The notes: a model not told the origin generated them from the letters alone. DNA of 64,000 nt from Schistocephalus solidus (GCA_017591395.1 WEDG01000216.1:1-64000); one strand, 5' to 3'. Shown: positions 20,501 to 31,489, counted from the stretch's first letter. Program-made: numbers and translations.

Positions 20501-21696
20501 CAGTCCATGTGGCCAGTACCGTATATGGAATGCCAGGTTAGGGCACGATCCAGGTGCAATTTATAATTATTGTTCATCAAGCGACACCGCCGCTCAAGCA
20601 GAATCTAAACTGCATCTGTCTGCGAAGACTCGGTCCATCGTGCGCAGAACAGATACATGCGGACTGCGAAGTCTTGTCAGTCACTGCTTCCGGTGATCCT
20701 GATCATATCCAGCGCGCCCAAGCGACTAATGGAGATTGCAACAAATGCCGTAAAATCATGGGTTTAATTAGAAACTAATCGGCGCTTAAGTAACCGTGCC
20801 TGCGTCCATGTTGCAATTGGGCTTGAGGCGCTCACACTATCAGATGCACTCCGATTTCGGAGCACCGTTCTGATAGCTCGGTATTCTGAAAGTAGCATTT
20901 TTTGGGAATTTGAGGCGCAGTCTTGTTGGCTATTTATCGCCTTTGAGATTTAGGTACGCAAGCCTGTAGTGCCACGTTTGTAGATAGAGAACACACATCT
21001 TGGTATAACGGGTGTGCTTGGTCCTTAAGAGAGGCAATGCACTTGTTAGCATTCAGACAAAGGTGCACCGGTTCCGCAGCTTAGCTGTGCCCAAAAACAT
21101 GCAAACAGTCTGTCTTCGAGTGGCTCTGACTCAGGTTGTGAGATGTAACGAGGCATGCACTTTGGTCCACGTTTTGACTACTGCTTTGTCCAACTTTAAG
21201 TACTGAGCAGGTAAACAATTGCGATAACAAGTCAAAGGCATCATTAATCAGAGCGAGCTACCTCCCAATCGGCGAGAGTAAGACACAACCGACTTGATCT
21301 AGCTTCGGAATGTACGAAACGAACATTCAAATAAGCGGTTGCGATGAATTCATAGAAAATCTGCAGTCTGATATATTTTCCTTCCCCCTCCTTCAACTTA
21401 TCCTAACCTATAGACTACGCCGTCACAGAAGCTACAGGTGCAATCAACTAGTCAAGCTGGGCGGGAGGTGATTAGCATAGGGACTGTCAACCGGAGGAAT
21501 CGCGTCCCAGGCAGGAGTATAACTTAGCGGTACAAACGACGTTCCGTTCCGGCAGGTAGCCTCTTGGTCGCAGGAAATACATGCTATGTAAGATTATTGG
21601 GAATTCTTAATATGAAATCAAAAAAATAGAAGCAGGAATCGCGAAAGAATTAAAGGTTAGTCATGGCGCAGGAAGACAATTAAAAAAACGTGCACC
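20501..21696. other. Unassigned intergenic DNA downstream of RPS24
   Basis: No gene or named repeat recognised. Short frames at 20554-20778 and 21012-21206 have no motifs. RPS24 transcription ends near 21700 on the other strand, so the region is the 3' flank of that gene. Confidence 0.4.
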
Positions 21697-21708
21697 AAGT
21701 GGAATAAA

Positions 21709-21714
21709 TTTATT
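21709..21714 (-). terminator. Poly(A) signal of RPS24
   Basis: AATAAA on the minus strand, 13 bases after the RPS24 stop codon. It is the only canonical hexamer seen close to the stop. The very short 3' UTR it implies is common for ribosomal protein genes. Confidence 0.65.
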
Positions 21715-21726
21715 TACAAAGAATGC

Positions 21727-22584
21727 TTAATCCTTCTTCTTTTTCTTTTTCTCAATACCGGTTACCTTGGCAACACCGCGGACTCTCTTCATCTTGTTTT
21801 TCCTTTCCTTCCGCTGTTTGCGACCAGTCTTCTTTACTTCCATAAGGCCATTCTACGAAATCATAAGTTAAGCAAACATTACTTACGCGAACAAGCCGGT
21901 ACTTGGGTTCGAACTTTTTCGCATGATCCAGCGAGTCGTACACATTTACAAATCCGGAGGATTTACCACCACCGAATTTAGTGCGGAACCCAAAGGGAAA
22001 TACGACATCAGGCGTGGTTTTGAACTTCTTTGCCAGACGATCCCGAATTTCCTTCTTCGAAATTACTGAACGCCCAGGGTGGAAGACGTCTAAAATCATC
22101 TGCTTCCGTGCGAGCAGTCTATTTGACATGAACTTCCTCGTACGTATAAGAGTATTTTCCGCCTGTAAGTGATAAACAGTATGTACTGAGGATAATTGGC
22201 ATAAGGCCTATCGAAAACGATAGGCTACGCTCTCAGGACAATAGATCGCACCACACCGAATTACGTCAAGGCACCAACCTCAAATGCCAGTATGAAATAA
22301 CAGAGATAAATCATCAGAATTATGAAAGGTACTTCAAGGCTGATACTGACAAATGGCCATAATTTCACCCTAATACTAAAAATGCACAACACGTAGTTCA
22401 GACCTAATATATGCATTTGCAGTACATTCAGAATAAAGTTTGATACATGCGCACTGTCCGTGCGCAAATGACTTGAGCGAAGTTAGATTTAACACTGGCT
22501 TTAGCAATGTGCTGAATATTCCCTTATATAAGGCAGAAAATGAATACAGATACATCGGTCTATAAAAGAACTCACACTAGCCAT
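21727..22584 (-). CDS. RPS24: 40S ribosomal protein S24 (eS24), three coding exons
   Basis: A structural protein of the small ribosomal subunit. Exon joins read from the sequence are 22584-22576 (M-A-S), 22162-21887 (92 codons) and 21852-21727 (41 codons plus stop), giving 136 residues; animal eS24 proteins are usually about 130-135. Family landmarks are [17 protein letters not shown] near the N-terminus, [20 protein letters not shown] in the middle, [18 protein letters not shown], and the basic [20 protein letters not shown] followed by a lysine run at the C-terminus. Intron 1 is 413 nt (GTGAGT...TTACAG). Intron 2 is only 34 nt (21886-21853, GTAAGT...TTCGTAG). Both lie between codons. The start was chosen because the donor after nine coding bases joins in frame to the conserved N-terminus. 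A continuous frame reading through intron 2 would replace the true C-terminus. This is the clearest host gene in the window. Confidence 0.95.
22206..22225 (-). other. Perfect 8-bp hairpin in RPS24 intron 1
   Basis: GCCTATCG, a 4-base loop, then CGATAGGC: a perfect inverted repeat lying about 43 bases upstream of the intron 1 acceptor. It could form in the pre-mRNA near the branch region. Whether it matters for splicing is unknown. Confidence 0.55.
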
Positions 22585-22589
22585 CGCGG

Positions 22590-23592
22590 TGAGACACGCG
22601 AACAAACTGGACGGACCGCGGTGAGCTCATAAACTGATTTAAACAAAGTATAAGTCATGCATTGTTTCTGTGATGAGGCGCGAGCTATTCAGAATCAGGA
22701 ACCCCGGTCAAACTGGCCAACGTAAAATCTTACCTAGAACGCAAATTTAAATACAAACGTAGACCACGTTTAAGAGCTTGAGTAAAAAGCAGACTTTTGA
22801 ACCACAACTATTTAAATTGCCGTGGCACGAGATAATTGAACGTAAACAACTTAAATGTTAAGCCAAAAATTTAAAACAAAAGTCACTTACATTCATTAAA
22901 AAGGACGAAAACAGACGTAGGATCGTAAAATATATTAATTAAATTAAGCGTTTGTTTAGGTACAACCAACATCCTAAACAAAGTTGAATAAACACGGATG
23001 ATGCTTTCACTCTTAAAAGACGATTCAACATATAAACCTTTGTTTGTTGACCCCACATAATCCCCTTATTCGGGCATTGAAAAACCACTCAAGCACCTTA
23101 CGTAAAGTAAAGTAATATCAGGCGTTCTTGCTAAATCCTTAAAACAGGAAGGACCAACCATTGCAAAAATATATGGTCATCCAAATTCACAAACTGTTAT
23201 CCCACTGCGAGCGATAGTCCCATTAATTGGTTAACCGAACTATAAAATTTCATCAAATACATCCACTTACAAAGAACTCCGCATGCTCCATTGAATATTC
23301 AGAAATATTTCTAGAAGACGTAATGCAGAAAAAAAGAATCCATACCTTTCCCTAATGTTAAACCAAAAATGTAGCTGCGATATATAGATGATACATTTTT
23401 GTCATCATCAAGAAAGAACTCTTAGACTAGCTCCACAAAAATCTAAACTTCTGATTTTCAGGAATTTAATTCACGTTAGAAAAGGAAGCTGGTGGACAAC
23501 TCCCATTTCCAGATGTCCTCGTGCATCCGAAAAATGATAAATCACCCCACACCTTAGTTAACCGCAAAGAAACATATTCTGAGGTCATCATT
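22590..23592. other. RPS24 upstream region and AT-rich spacer
   Basis: Holds the presumed RPS24 promoter and 5' UTR (transcribed leftwards). No TATA box or pyrimidine-tract start could be assigned with confidence. The rest is AT-rich with no recognised gene or repeat. It ends exactly where the 5' end of element A3 begins. Confidence 0.4.
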
Positions 23593-25628
23593 CGCGTTGT
23601 TTGAAATTGGTTTCGAATTTCTAGTACCTCGAACCTATGAGTTTTTAGTCTTTACCTCAGTGTAGAAGACACGGTGCTGGAAAATTATTAAAGAATTGTC
23701 TTTATATTCCTCTGAGTTTGTAAATTGCGACTTGGACCCTCGATCTTTGCTGCTTTCTGAAACTCACGCCGGCTGTGTGCTCCCTGCATCTGCTCTCAAT
23801 CGCGGAATGGGCTCAAACCTAAAGCTGAGTCCTTATATTTTCATATTCGCATTGTTGAATATCCTAACTGACTCTCTGTTAATTTTGTGGCAATTATAAC
23901 ATGCAAAACTCAAGTTCCATAAGTTTATTGTCACAAAAATAGGTCCACGACCTAATTGCTTGGGACCGTCTATCGGCGCCTCTACCCACTTGGCCATATT
24001 GGCAGGGGATCTTGTAAAGCAAATAAATGGACAAGCAGAAAACAATTGTAACTATCGTTATTCTGCTAATTGTTCACCTCCCGCTAAACGGGGTAAAAGT
24101 TCAGTAAGCTTAACTAATGTAGCTTACGAAGACGAAACATGTATGGGGTGTTTCAGCCTCCAGCAGAAATTCTCAGGGATGGAGCAGGAAATAAGCATTC
24201 TAAGACAAAAAATAGGTGACTAAAAAAATATATTTTTTGCCCAACTGCAAAAAAAAGCTCGCGTTCGTAATAAACCTACCGCAAAGCAAAATTAATATTT
24301 ATTTATAGCTTCTTCAAGCTTACATAAAAGTCACATTAAACATATCGCGATAGGTGGACCAGGAAAACCAGAGGAATTTTCGCTACTTCCGAAGGGAGCC
24401 CCATCTAGTCCTTGCGCCACTCCACCGGTACTTAGTTCGGGTAGCATCAGCACTAATCTGGCTTTACCGCCCATCGCTACATCACTAGTAGACGTTGCAC
24501 CAACATGCGATGTTGAAGAGGTTGGCGAGTTTGTAAAGCCAAAGAAGAAAAGGTCTAAGAAGAACAAGTGCAGAGATTTGGCTCCAGCCTGCCCAACATC
24601 CGGCTCATCTGGACCTATCAGGCAAAGTGAGCTGGTTAACAGTACTCACTCAGCTGAAAGATCTGAGTTACAAACGGGCCCTAGATTGAGTCGAAAACAG
24701 AATGTAGTCATTAAAGGTGTCCCGGAGTCAGCTTCAATTATTCCAAAAGAGCGAGTTAAACATGACTTGGAACTCCTTAAATTGTATGCAAAAACGCTGC
24801 TAACGGACGGCGAGTCCATTTACATTCTCAAGGCATATAGAATAGGGAAGGCTCTGTCAACACCTGATTCAAATCTTCGACCAAGACCTCTTAAAATCAT
24901 CTTGGAAAACGAAGCACAGGCACATCTCCTGCTACATAGAAAACGGGAATATGAGTTGAAAGAGCGAATGAAAATGCGACAGCTAATAATAGAACTGAAA
25001 ACACGAAAGACCAATGGCGAGGCAAATCACAAAATAAGGGACCAACAGATAGTTCAAGTGAAAAGAGCATTTCTTTGGCCGAAGGCAGTCACTCTGACAG
25101 CCTACTTGTCCCGTTTCAGAAACCAAAAACGTGCCCACTTAAAATAATCGTCCTCAATGCCAGATATCTGCTAAATAAGATGCCTTTGCTCCAGACTCTG
25201 GTTTTCATCCACCGCCCCGACATTGTAATAGTAACAGAGACATGGGCAACACCCTGTGTACCTGACTCCGGACTCTCTATTCAAGGCTACCATTACATTC
25301 AGAATGATCGACACGAGGGCCGTGGCGGAGGAAGCTGTTTCTATGTTAGGCAACCACTTACATTTTTTCCATTGAACTATCGCCAATTTACCGTGGTAGA
25401 GAAGAGCTGTTGGCTGCGATTAGTTCTAAAAGATAACTACTATTTACTCGTTGGTAGTGTCTATCGCCCACCCAATGCCAGCGAGGATTACGATATTTGT
25501 CTCTCGCTGGCATTTCACGCCACAGCTGACTTAAATCTGAAGTATTGCTTGATTGCAGGTGACTTCAATCTTCCTGAAGTTCACTGGTTTCCCACTTCCG
25601 GTCCTGCAAGTTTCGAAGACCTACTTTA
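23593..25628 (+). mobile_element. LINE family A copy A3: 5' UTR, ORF1, start of ORF2
   Basis: The 5' end of a family A element, continued after interruption as A4 at 28545. Similarity to A6 (37073 onward) begins at the same base, CGCGTTGTTTGAAATT, in both. This marks the true 5' end of the family. A3 stops at 25628 inside the endonuclease domain (after SFEDLL), where element E1 is inserted. In A5 the next bases are the ones that A4 starts with, so A3 and A4 are one interrupted copy. Confidence 0.9.
23901..25147 (+). pseudogene. LINE family A ORF1 (nucleic-acid-binding protein)
   Basis: ORF1 proteins of LINEs bind the element RNA and act as chaperones. A start equivalent to A6 (MQNLSSISLLSQ) is at 23901 but a stop follows soon. 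The frame 23960-24223 then carries ETCMGCFSLQQKFSGMEQEI, a CxxC pair followed by a short heptad-like stretch. From about 24350 an open frame runs through a serine/proline-rich linker, a basic patch (KPKKKRSKKNK, a possible nuclear signal), and a fold with RKQNVVIKGVPES and RPLKIILENEAQAHLLL, typical of the RNA-binding part of LINE ORF1. It ends at 25147, overlapping ORF2 by 73 bases. The 24.23-24.34 kb stretch breaks the frame. Confidence 0.7.
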
Positions 25629-25629
25629 G
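25075..25629 (+). pseudogene. LINE family A ORF2 N-terminus (APE endonuclease), truncated
   Basis: The endonuclease nicks target DNA to prime reverse transcription. In 184 residues, LNARYLLNKMPLLQTLVF, the metal-binding TETW motif (DIVIVTETW), GRGGGSCFYV, GSVYRPP and AGDFNLPEVHW appear in the order of apurinic-type LINE endonucleases. The asparagine, glutamate and GDFN residues expected for catalysis are present. The frame is cut at residue 184 by the E1 insertion. Its start overlaps ORF1 in another frame, a common LINE arrangement. Confidence 0.8.
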
Positions 25630-25931
25630 AATTTATATTTGGTTAGAACAAGCAAGGCACTGTCTAAGCAAACATTAGTAACGAAATAAAGTTGTGACAA
25701 TGTGTGCAGATGAAATGTTCAAAAACATAACTTATTCTCACGAAAATGCGTCAATGAACTGAAGTCCGCAGCATCTTAGGATCCAGAATTGAATTCTTAT
25801 GATGGTTAGTATCCAAAGAAACGGTAGCATTTTAGACTATGGGCCACCGAATGTGTACGTCCGAATGACGTCATCGTTTGGATGACTGGTGATATAAGAA
25901 GATATCATAGTTCATGGGCGAAAATAACGTT

Positions 25932-27400
25932 TCAAGAGGGTAACTTAAATTCCCGATGGTCCTTCTCCGAGTCATGGGGAAAGATACTGGGAAAAGATGA
26001 GGAAAATGAAACGTTAATAGAATCAGTGTTAAGATAAATGTGCAGTCTTCGCTTGAATGCAGATAGACAAATTAATGACCTGATTTCAATTGGCAAGATA
26101 TTCCAAAGAAAACTATACCTAGAATAAAAGAAGAGAGAGCGTTTACACGTGGAGGATGCAGGGGGAGGTACAATTAGTGCAGAATTTCTTAGGTTATAAG
26201 GAAGACTAACGGGGGTAATGATAGTAAGCTTGGGGATCATTGAATTATTATTTAGTCGGAAAAGGAGACAAAAGCCTGCTTCGAGTCTCCTGACCCAAAG
26301 AAATTTTAGCTTCATTAGCTGGCATCTTGTTGAGTAGGAAGTAGTTGATAGAGTCGGAAATAGGAGTTTTTTTGTGAAATGTCTTTGGACATTTTGAATT
26401 TTTGAACGGCTAGATTCATCCATTAAACCGAAGAAAGGACAGCAAAATTCAAGAATGGGAAGTAAAAAAATACGATAAAAACTTTATTTAATTTCAGGAA
26501 GGTAAAAATTATAAGAAATAAAGCCGCAAATCTGAGCAGATTTTGCTGTAATTCTATCGGCATGAGGCGAAAGATCTAATTTATTGGTGTAGCTTAAGCC
26601 CAAGTCCTTGATGGAGGAACATTCAATCATGGGACAACCTTCAAAAATAAGAGGTTGCGGCAGCCTTACAGGCCCAAAACTAATGTAGCGACACTTAGTA
26701 GGTGAGAACTCCATTAGCCATGTCGAGGTCCATACCGAAAGAGCGTCTAAGTCTGAATGAATTTGTTCTAGGCACCGTTAGGTCGTAGAGTTAGAGAAGG
26801 AATACACGAATTTGAGGTCATTAGCATAAACAAAAGATTGAGAATGTTTAACTATCGATGAAATATCATTTATATACATTAAAAACAACAAAGGACCTAA
26901 TACGGTACCTTGAAGGACACCACTAACAATCGGGGTAGCAGTTGAGTATGAGGACGCTACGAAAACGTTTTGCTTTCGAACATTTAGGTATGATCTAATA
27001 AAGTCAGTAAGGGGACTACGAAATCCTATAGCTTCTAGTTAAGCTAGAAGTCGTTTATGAGGCACTTTATAGAATGCCTTACTAAGATCAAAATAGATAA
27101 CTACCACAGAGAGATGATCATTAAGAAGAGAGGTTAGAAGATATAGAAAAAGACATATGGCAGGTTTCACAAGAGCGGTCCGGTAAGAAGCCGTGTTGGG
27201 AAAAGTTGATAATTTGATTGCTTATGCAAAAATCCGTGATTTGTTTTGCGATTAGTTTTTGGAAAAGTTTAGCCAGAGAGGGCGTTTTATGAACACCACG
27301 ATAGTTATGAATGTCGGAGCGGGAACCAGATTTAAAAACTGGTATTATAATAGAAGTTTTTCAGTAGTCAGTGAGGAAACCATTTTCGGGAAATACTAAG
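25932..27400 (-). pseudogene. LINE family E reverse transcriptase and C-terminus (E1)
   Basis: Read right to left: a frame near 26880-26990 gives GVLQGTVLGPLLFLMYINDI, then the catalytic box SFVYANDLKF at about 26810-26840, where the first aspartate has become asparagine. Next comes MEFSPTKCRYISFGPVRLPQ (26714 down) with ECSSIKDLGL, and the C-terminal frame 25932-26423 with KIQNVQRHFTKKL and FLWNILPIEIRSL. Stops and frameshifts divide it. The E2 copy keeps an intact YADD box. The protein is related to, but clearly distinct from, the family A enzyme. Confidence 0.75.
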
Positions 27401-27410
27401 AATAACTTGC

Positions 27411-28513
27411 TTAGTAAAAGTGTAAATCCCTTGACTGTTTAATAAGTGAGTTTGGAATGTTATCAGTTCCAACCGAATGTGAATTTTTTAGGTGAGCTAT
27501 TTCCTTTTGAATACATGAAGGCGAGAAATTAATAGTTGTTAGAAGCGAATTTGAAAGCAAAGAAATTGTGGGAGTGGGGCTAGTTTCAGTGGTAAAGTGG
27601 TTGGCAAAAAACGAATTTAACAATTCTGCTTTGCCCAAATCGTCTGTAACAAATTTTTTGTTACAGTCGAGTAAGGGCGGAGATACATTCAGACGCTTTC
27701 CCGAGGATTGAACATGGAAGATATCAGCAACAGATTTGGATGAATTGGCATCACTTAGTGCCCGAGACTCCCTACGCTTATCTCTCGCGAGCCTAATTTT
27801 CGATGCTAATTCAAATATTTGTGCAATCCTTAAATGAACTGACAAAGAGCTTTTAGATGAATCTTTAAGTTGTTTTCTTAATTTTTTAAGTCTGTTCTGG
27901 AGAAAATGCGGAACATTAGAAGAAGCTGTATTTGAATTAAAAATCTTAAACGGGATACAAGCCTGGATTTGCTCTGTGAGGCTCTGCAATAGCTCACGGA
28001 AAAAGTGTGGATCGTTGATTGCGAATATGCTATGCCAATCTAGATTGCTAACGAAATTCTTTATCATTTCGTGGTTTGTGTTTGCAAAGTTGAGGTTATT
28101 GCATTTAACTTCAGGCTTCATAAGTAGAGGGACTGGAAAACAACAGTGAATTATTGCGTGATCACTTGTGAAAAGATCATGATGAAAATTCATAAAGAGA
28201 GGTGGACATCATTTTAAAAATTAAGTCTAAAACGTTGTAATTTCTAGTAACTGATCTGACAAGTTGGGACATATTTGAAAAGTTAATAGTATCGACCAAT
28301 TTCTGATGTTTAAGGCGGAGAGGAATTTGCCTGCCAGTCAATGTCTGGCAGATTGAAATCGCCTACGATTATTTTGACATCAATTTGAGTGTCTGCGACT
28401 TTTTCAAATAGTTCACAGAGCTCGCTTTCATTGCCAGAATAACAAGGAGGATAATAGACACAGCCAATTAACGCTTTTTTATTGTGAGGGAGGATGACTG
28501 AAGCAAAGCATAG
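27411..28513 (-). pseudogene. LINE family E endonuclease C-terminus and linker (E1)
   Basis: The frame 27411-28193 (260 residues) begins in the end of the endonuclease (LFTSDHAIIHCCFPV, with the SDH motif) and runs through a basic linker (RLKKLRKQLKDSSKSSLSVH) to the first RT block (SVGTDNIPNSLI). Upstream, the frame ending near 28310 has FASVILPHNKKALIGCVYYP and KIIVGDFNLPDIDW, the endonuclease middle with its GDFN motif intact. The N-terminal part of the endonuclease is missing because of the 5' truncation. Confidence 0.75.
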
Positions 28514-28560
28514 ATATAGGCCAAACATATAGGCCATAGATATATAGGCCATAGATATAG
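28508..28560. repeat. ATAGATATAGGCC filler at the E1/A4 junction
   Basis: Three imperfect copies of a unit of about 15-20 bases built on ATAGATATAGGCC lie between the truncated 5' end of E1 and the resumption of A4. The A target itself contains ATAGATATAGGC (seen in A5), so the filler looks like repeated copying of target sequence during 5' joining. Confidence 0.6.
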
Positions 28561-30612
28561 ACATGTGGGACCAGCTAGTTGATTTTCTCACCCGAGGATC
28601 AAACATACTTGATCTTATTTTTTGTAGAGGTTGTCAGCCATCGTCAGTGTCACCTTAAGATCCACTTGGGAATTCTGATCATAATTTAGTTCTTTCTACA
28701 CTAGAACTAGAGGCTGCTGAAAGGTTTTTCAAAAAATAAGCTTTTCCGTGATTTCAGATCAGCAAATATGAGGGAATCGCTAACACACCTAAATTCCCAC
28801 GACTGGACTAACTTCTTTGTATGTTCGGATGTGAATGTTTTTACTGATACTTTTAACAAAGTTCTAGGTCCATTCATTTCTCGTTTTGTTCCCCGTAAGA
28901 AAATTATTAATTTCAAAGGATGAAGTCTACCTCCCTTTATCATTCCACAGAAGAAAGCGCAGAGAAAAAGCGCAGAGAAAAACGAGGCACCCCGTATTTC
29001 GATATGCCTTAGGAAACCCAATAGCTGACGCTAAAGTTGACTGCTGATAGCTTCAGTGCTTTCTTGTCTAGAACGTTTAGTGAACATACTGTCGCCCCCT
29101 TTCCTAACATCCGGGTTTGGACCGAAAACGTCCTCAAAACCATAAAGTTTACCCGCTAGGACGTGACCGTAGCCATTCGGCGTTTTCGTCAATCTTACAT
29201 TCCAGGACCAGATGGCGTCCCGGTTAGCGTTCTTAAGGCGGATGCAAACGATATAGTTCCGTCCCTTCGGTATAAGGAATTTAATCTTGCTCTTGAATGT
29301 GAAAATTTCCCTATTTTATGGAAGGAATCGCACATACTGCCTATTCCCAAACACGGCTTACCTACGTAATTTGACGAATTTAGGCCAAAAAAAACACTAC
29401 CAGCAGTCTCGATGATCTTCGAGAATTTGATCAAAGACAAGATGATGTGTCACCTAAGAGAGAATAACCTACTTAATGCGGCTCAGCATGTTTTTCTCGA
29501 AAAAGGTCTTGTCACGCTTGCCAGCTGTCTTTATTTGATCATTTGCTACAATCTAGAGACAGCGGTTTTGCAACTTACACCGTTTACTTCGATTTCACTA
29601 AGGCATTTGATCGTGTTGACCATGATCTCCTTCTGCTGAAAATTGCCTTCTTCGGCATAGGTAACAAGCTTCTGAACTTAATAATTTCCTATTTGAATGC
29701 TCGCGTACAACGGGTTAAAATGTCTGATGTTATCTCCAACCCCACGCATGTGAGGAGCGGATTTATTTAGGGCAGCATGCTCGGCCCGCTTCTATTTTGC
29801 CTCTTTGTCAACGATGTTCCTGATTGTTTTCAGTATGGTAGGCCCTTTATGTACGCTGACGATTTAAAAGTTGCCGATCGATATAAACCGGTTGATCGCA
29901 ATATCTTGCTTGAGCATTTAAAAAAAGGATATTCAGGCCTTCGCTCAGTGGTGTCGCACATGGCGCCTCTCAATTTCATGGCACAAGTGCTCCGTTATGG
30001 TTATTGGCGACAACCATCAGCCCCACCTAAGCAAAGACGGTCACGATCTCAATTTGCCCGTAGTTATAAAGGATTTCGGCATATCATATTCTAGTAGTCT
30101 TAATCTGTCAGAGCACTGCGCCCTGATTGTATCGAAAGCACGCCAAACTACTGGGTTTATTCTCAGAAATTTTAAAACCGTCAACATAAGAATCAGCCTC
30201 TACAAAATGTATGTCAGGCCTAGTCTGGAATACTGCTCGTTTCTATTAAGCCTTCTGCACGCTAGTGAACGAAAGAAGATAGAATCAGTCCAGCACTTCT
30301 TTACATAAAGAGTTTTTCATTCAGATCACCGAAACCTGTCCTACCAGCAACGCGGTGAGCTTACAAGCCTTGACCTGCTCTGGCTTCGCAGATTACAGAA
30401 GGGACAATTTTTACTGTTTAAAACTTCCAAAAAGTCGTACATTTAACCCTCTTACATCTCTGAGGCACCTCGAACACTCTCGGCGCACCAGGTATCGAGA
30501 TGTATTTTAGTTCTTCCTTTGGCACGCACAGTTAGATACCGACAGTTTTTCGGTAAACACTATAGCAATCTGGAATAAGCTACCTAGAAATATCAAAATT
30601 CAGCAAATTATC
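28545..30612 (+). mobile_element. LINE family A copy A4 (continuation of A3)
   Basis: Resumes at the endonuclease position where A3 stopped (MWDQLVDFLTRGSNILDLIF) and runs through linker, RT and most of the C-terminus, then is cut at about 30612. About 190 bases of the linker present in A5 are missing near 28950. RT blocks are clear in frames 29163-29369, 29412-29639, 29543-29770 and 29777-30308, including YFDFTKAFDRVDHD and an intact FMYADD at about 29848-29865. Stops (for example within the GVIQGS block at 29765-29770) and frameshifts inactivate it. Confidence 0.85.
29163..30308 (+). pseudogene. LINE family A ORF2 reverse transcriptase (copy A4)
   Basis: Same enzyme as in A1, spread over three frames. 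The order of blocks is GPDGVPVSVLKADAND, PIPKHG, RENNLLNAAQH, FDFTKAFDRVDHDLLLLK, then LLFCLFVNDVPD and MYADDLKVADRYKPVDRN, and the C-terminal LSEHCALIVSKARQTTGFIL and RPSLEYCSFLLSLL. The catalytic pair of aspartates is retained but at least three frame changes and one stop interrupt the protein. Confidence 0.8.
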
Positions 30613-31308
30613 CCTTGTGCACCCAGATTTCAGCCTATCCTACACACCATTAATGTTTCTAAGTGGTCCAAGCGCGTCCGTTCTACAACGAGAGACAGGC
30701 ATATTTTAGACCTGATTTTTACAAATGAAATTGCTCCCCTCTTCGTTAATTTTAAACAGGGCCTCTTCCAAAGTGACCATACATTAATTCACTGTTGCTT
30801 ACCTATTGTCTCATCGAATAATGCTAGCGCCGTTTGTACCTATAATGCTTTTGACCTCGCAGATATGAGCTTAATTTGTAACTTTTTGGACTCATTGGAT
30901 TGGCAGCATCTCTCTTTCATGAACGACGCAGCAAGTCTTCCTTACTTCATGTCAGTCGTTTCAAATAACATCCTGGAATTTGTGCCAACCAACATTTTCA
31001 AGCCCTACGCTTCGGAATCCACCGTCTCACTTTCTTTTGCCAAGATTAAATAATTTGAGGAAGCAGTTAAAAGATCAATATACTAGTTCTTTATCTGTAC
31101 ATCTTAGGATTGCAGAGATTTTTGAATAAGCCTCTAAGATTCGTCTTGCACGAGACAGACAGAGGGAATCTTGAGCACTCAGCGGGCCAAACTCTGCAAA
31201 ATCTGTTGCTCAACTGTTCCGCCGTCGATCCTACTCTAAACGAGGTTATGAAATACCCCCATTACTAAATCAAGCAAATAACTTCGTTTTTGAAGACTCT
31301 GAAAAGGC
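30613..31308 (+). mobile_element. LINE fragment F, diverged relative of family E
   Basis: Internal piece of an E-like element on the plus strand. It reads ILDLIFTNEIAPLFVNF, FQSDHTLIHCCLPIV (SDH endonuclease motif), LDSLDWQHLSFMNDAASL, then after a frameshift LRKQLKDQYTSSLSVHLRIA and SKIRLARDRQRES. These align block by block with E1 (FTSDHAIIHCCFPV, LDWHSIFAIND, LRKQLKDSSKSSLSVHLRIA). Protein similarity is only moderate, so this is a separate subfamily. Both ends are abrupt joins. The 180 bases from 31309 to the start of E2 are not recognised. Confidence 0.7.
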
Positions 31309-31489
31309 CCCTTCGAGTTTGCAACCCCGACGATGGTCTTCAGGTTCAGTTGATGGTCGACGCGGGTTTTGATGTTTTTGCCTCTTTGATTGGTGGACTA
31401 TGCAGTCAGCAAGTTCGCATCTCGATGACGATCTCCTCTTCGTTTCGACCCTGATGTCCAGTATTAGCTCCTCCTCTCTTTTAGAACTT

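Larger units (their letters stand above)
25629..28513 (-). mobile_element. LINE family E copy E1, 5'-truncated, inserted in A3/A4
   Basis: A second CR1/Jockey-group family. Its 3' end (AAATTCT as read on the minus strand) abuts A3 at 25629. RT and the endonuclease C-terminus run up to about 28513. Sequence identity with E2/E3 and E4 defines the limits. The 5' truncation point is followed by about 30 bases of ATAGATATAGGCC-type filler and then A4. E1 lacks the 3' UTR hairpin found in E2 and E4, apparently because of a small internal deletion near 25730. Confidence 0.85.

Noticed and set aside
21455..21515. Second tRNA/SINE-like internal promoter (TAGCATAGGGAC ... AATCGCGTCCC)
   Set aside because: Only a loose A-box match, the B box is poor, and no second copy was seen.
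22230..22320. A C/D-box snoRNA in RPS24 intron 1 (CTGATGA and CCTGAG on the minus strand, about 75 bases apart)
   Set aside because: No terminal stem pairs the boxes and no guide region could be supported. The motifs are short enough to occur by chance.
22261..22467. Hydrophobic 68-residue frame on the minus strand
   Set aside because: It lies wholly inside RPS24 intron 1 and has no motif; AT-rich introns give such frames by chance.
24331..24567. Minus-strand frame of 78 residues
   Set aside because: It is the shadow of the family A ORF1 linker and basic patch on the plus strand.
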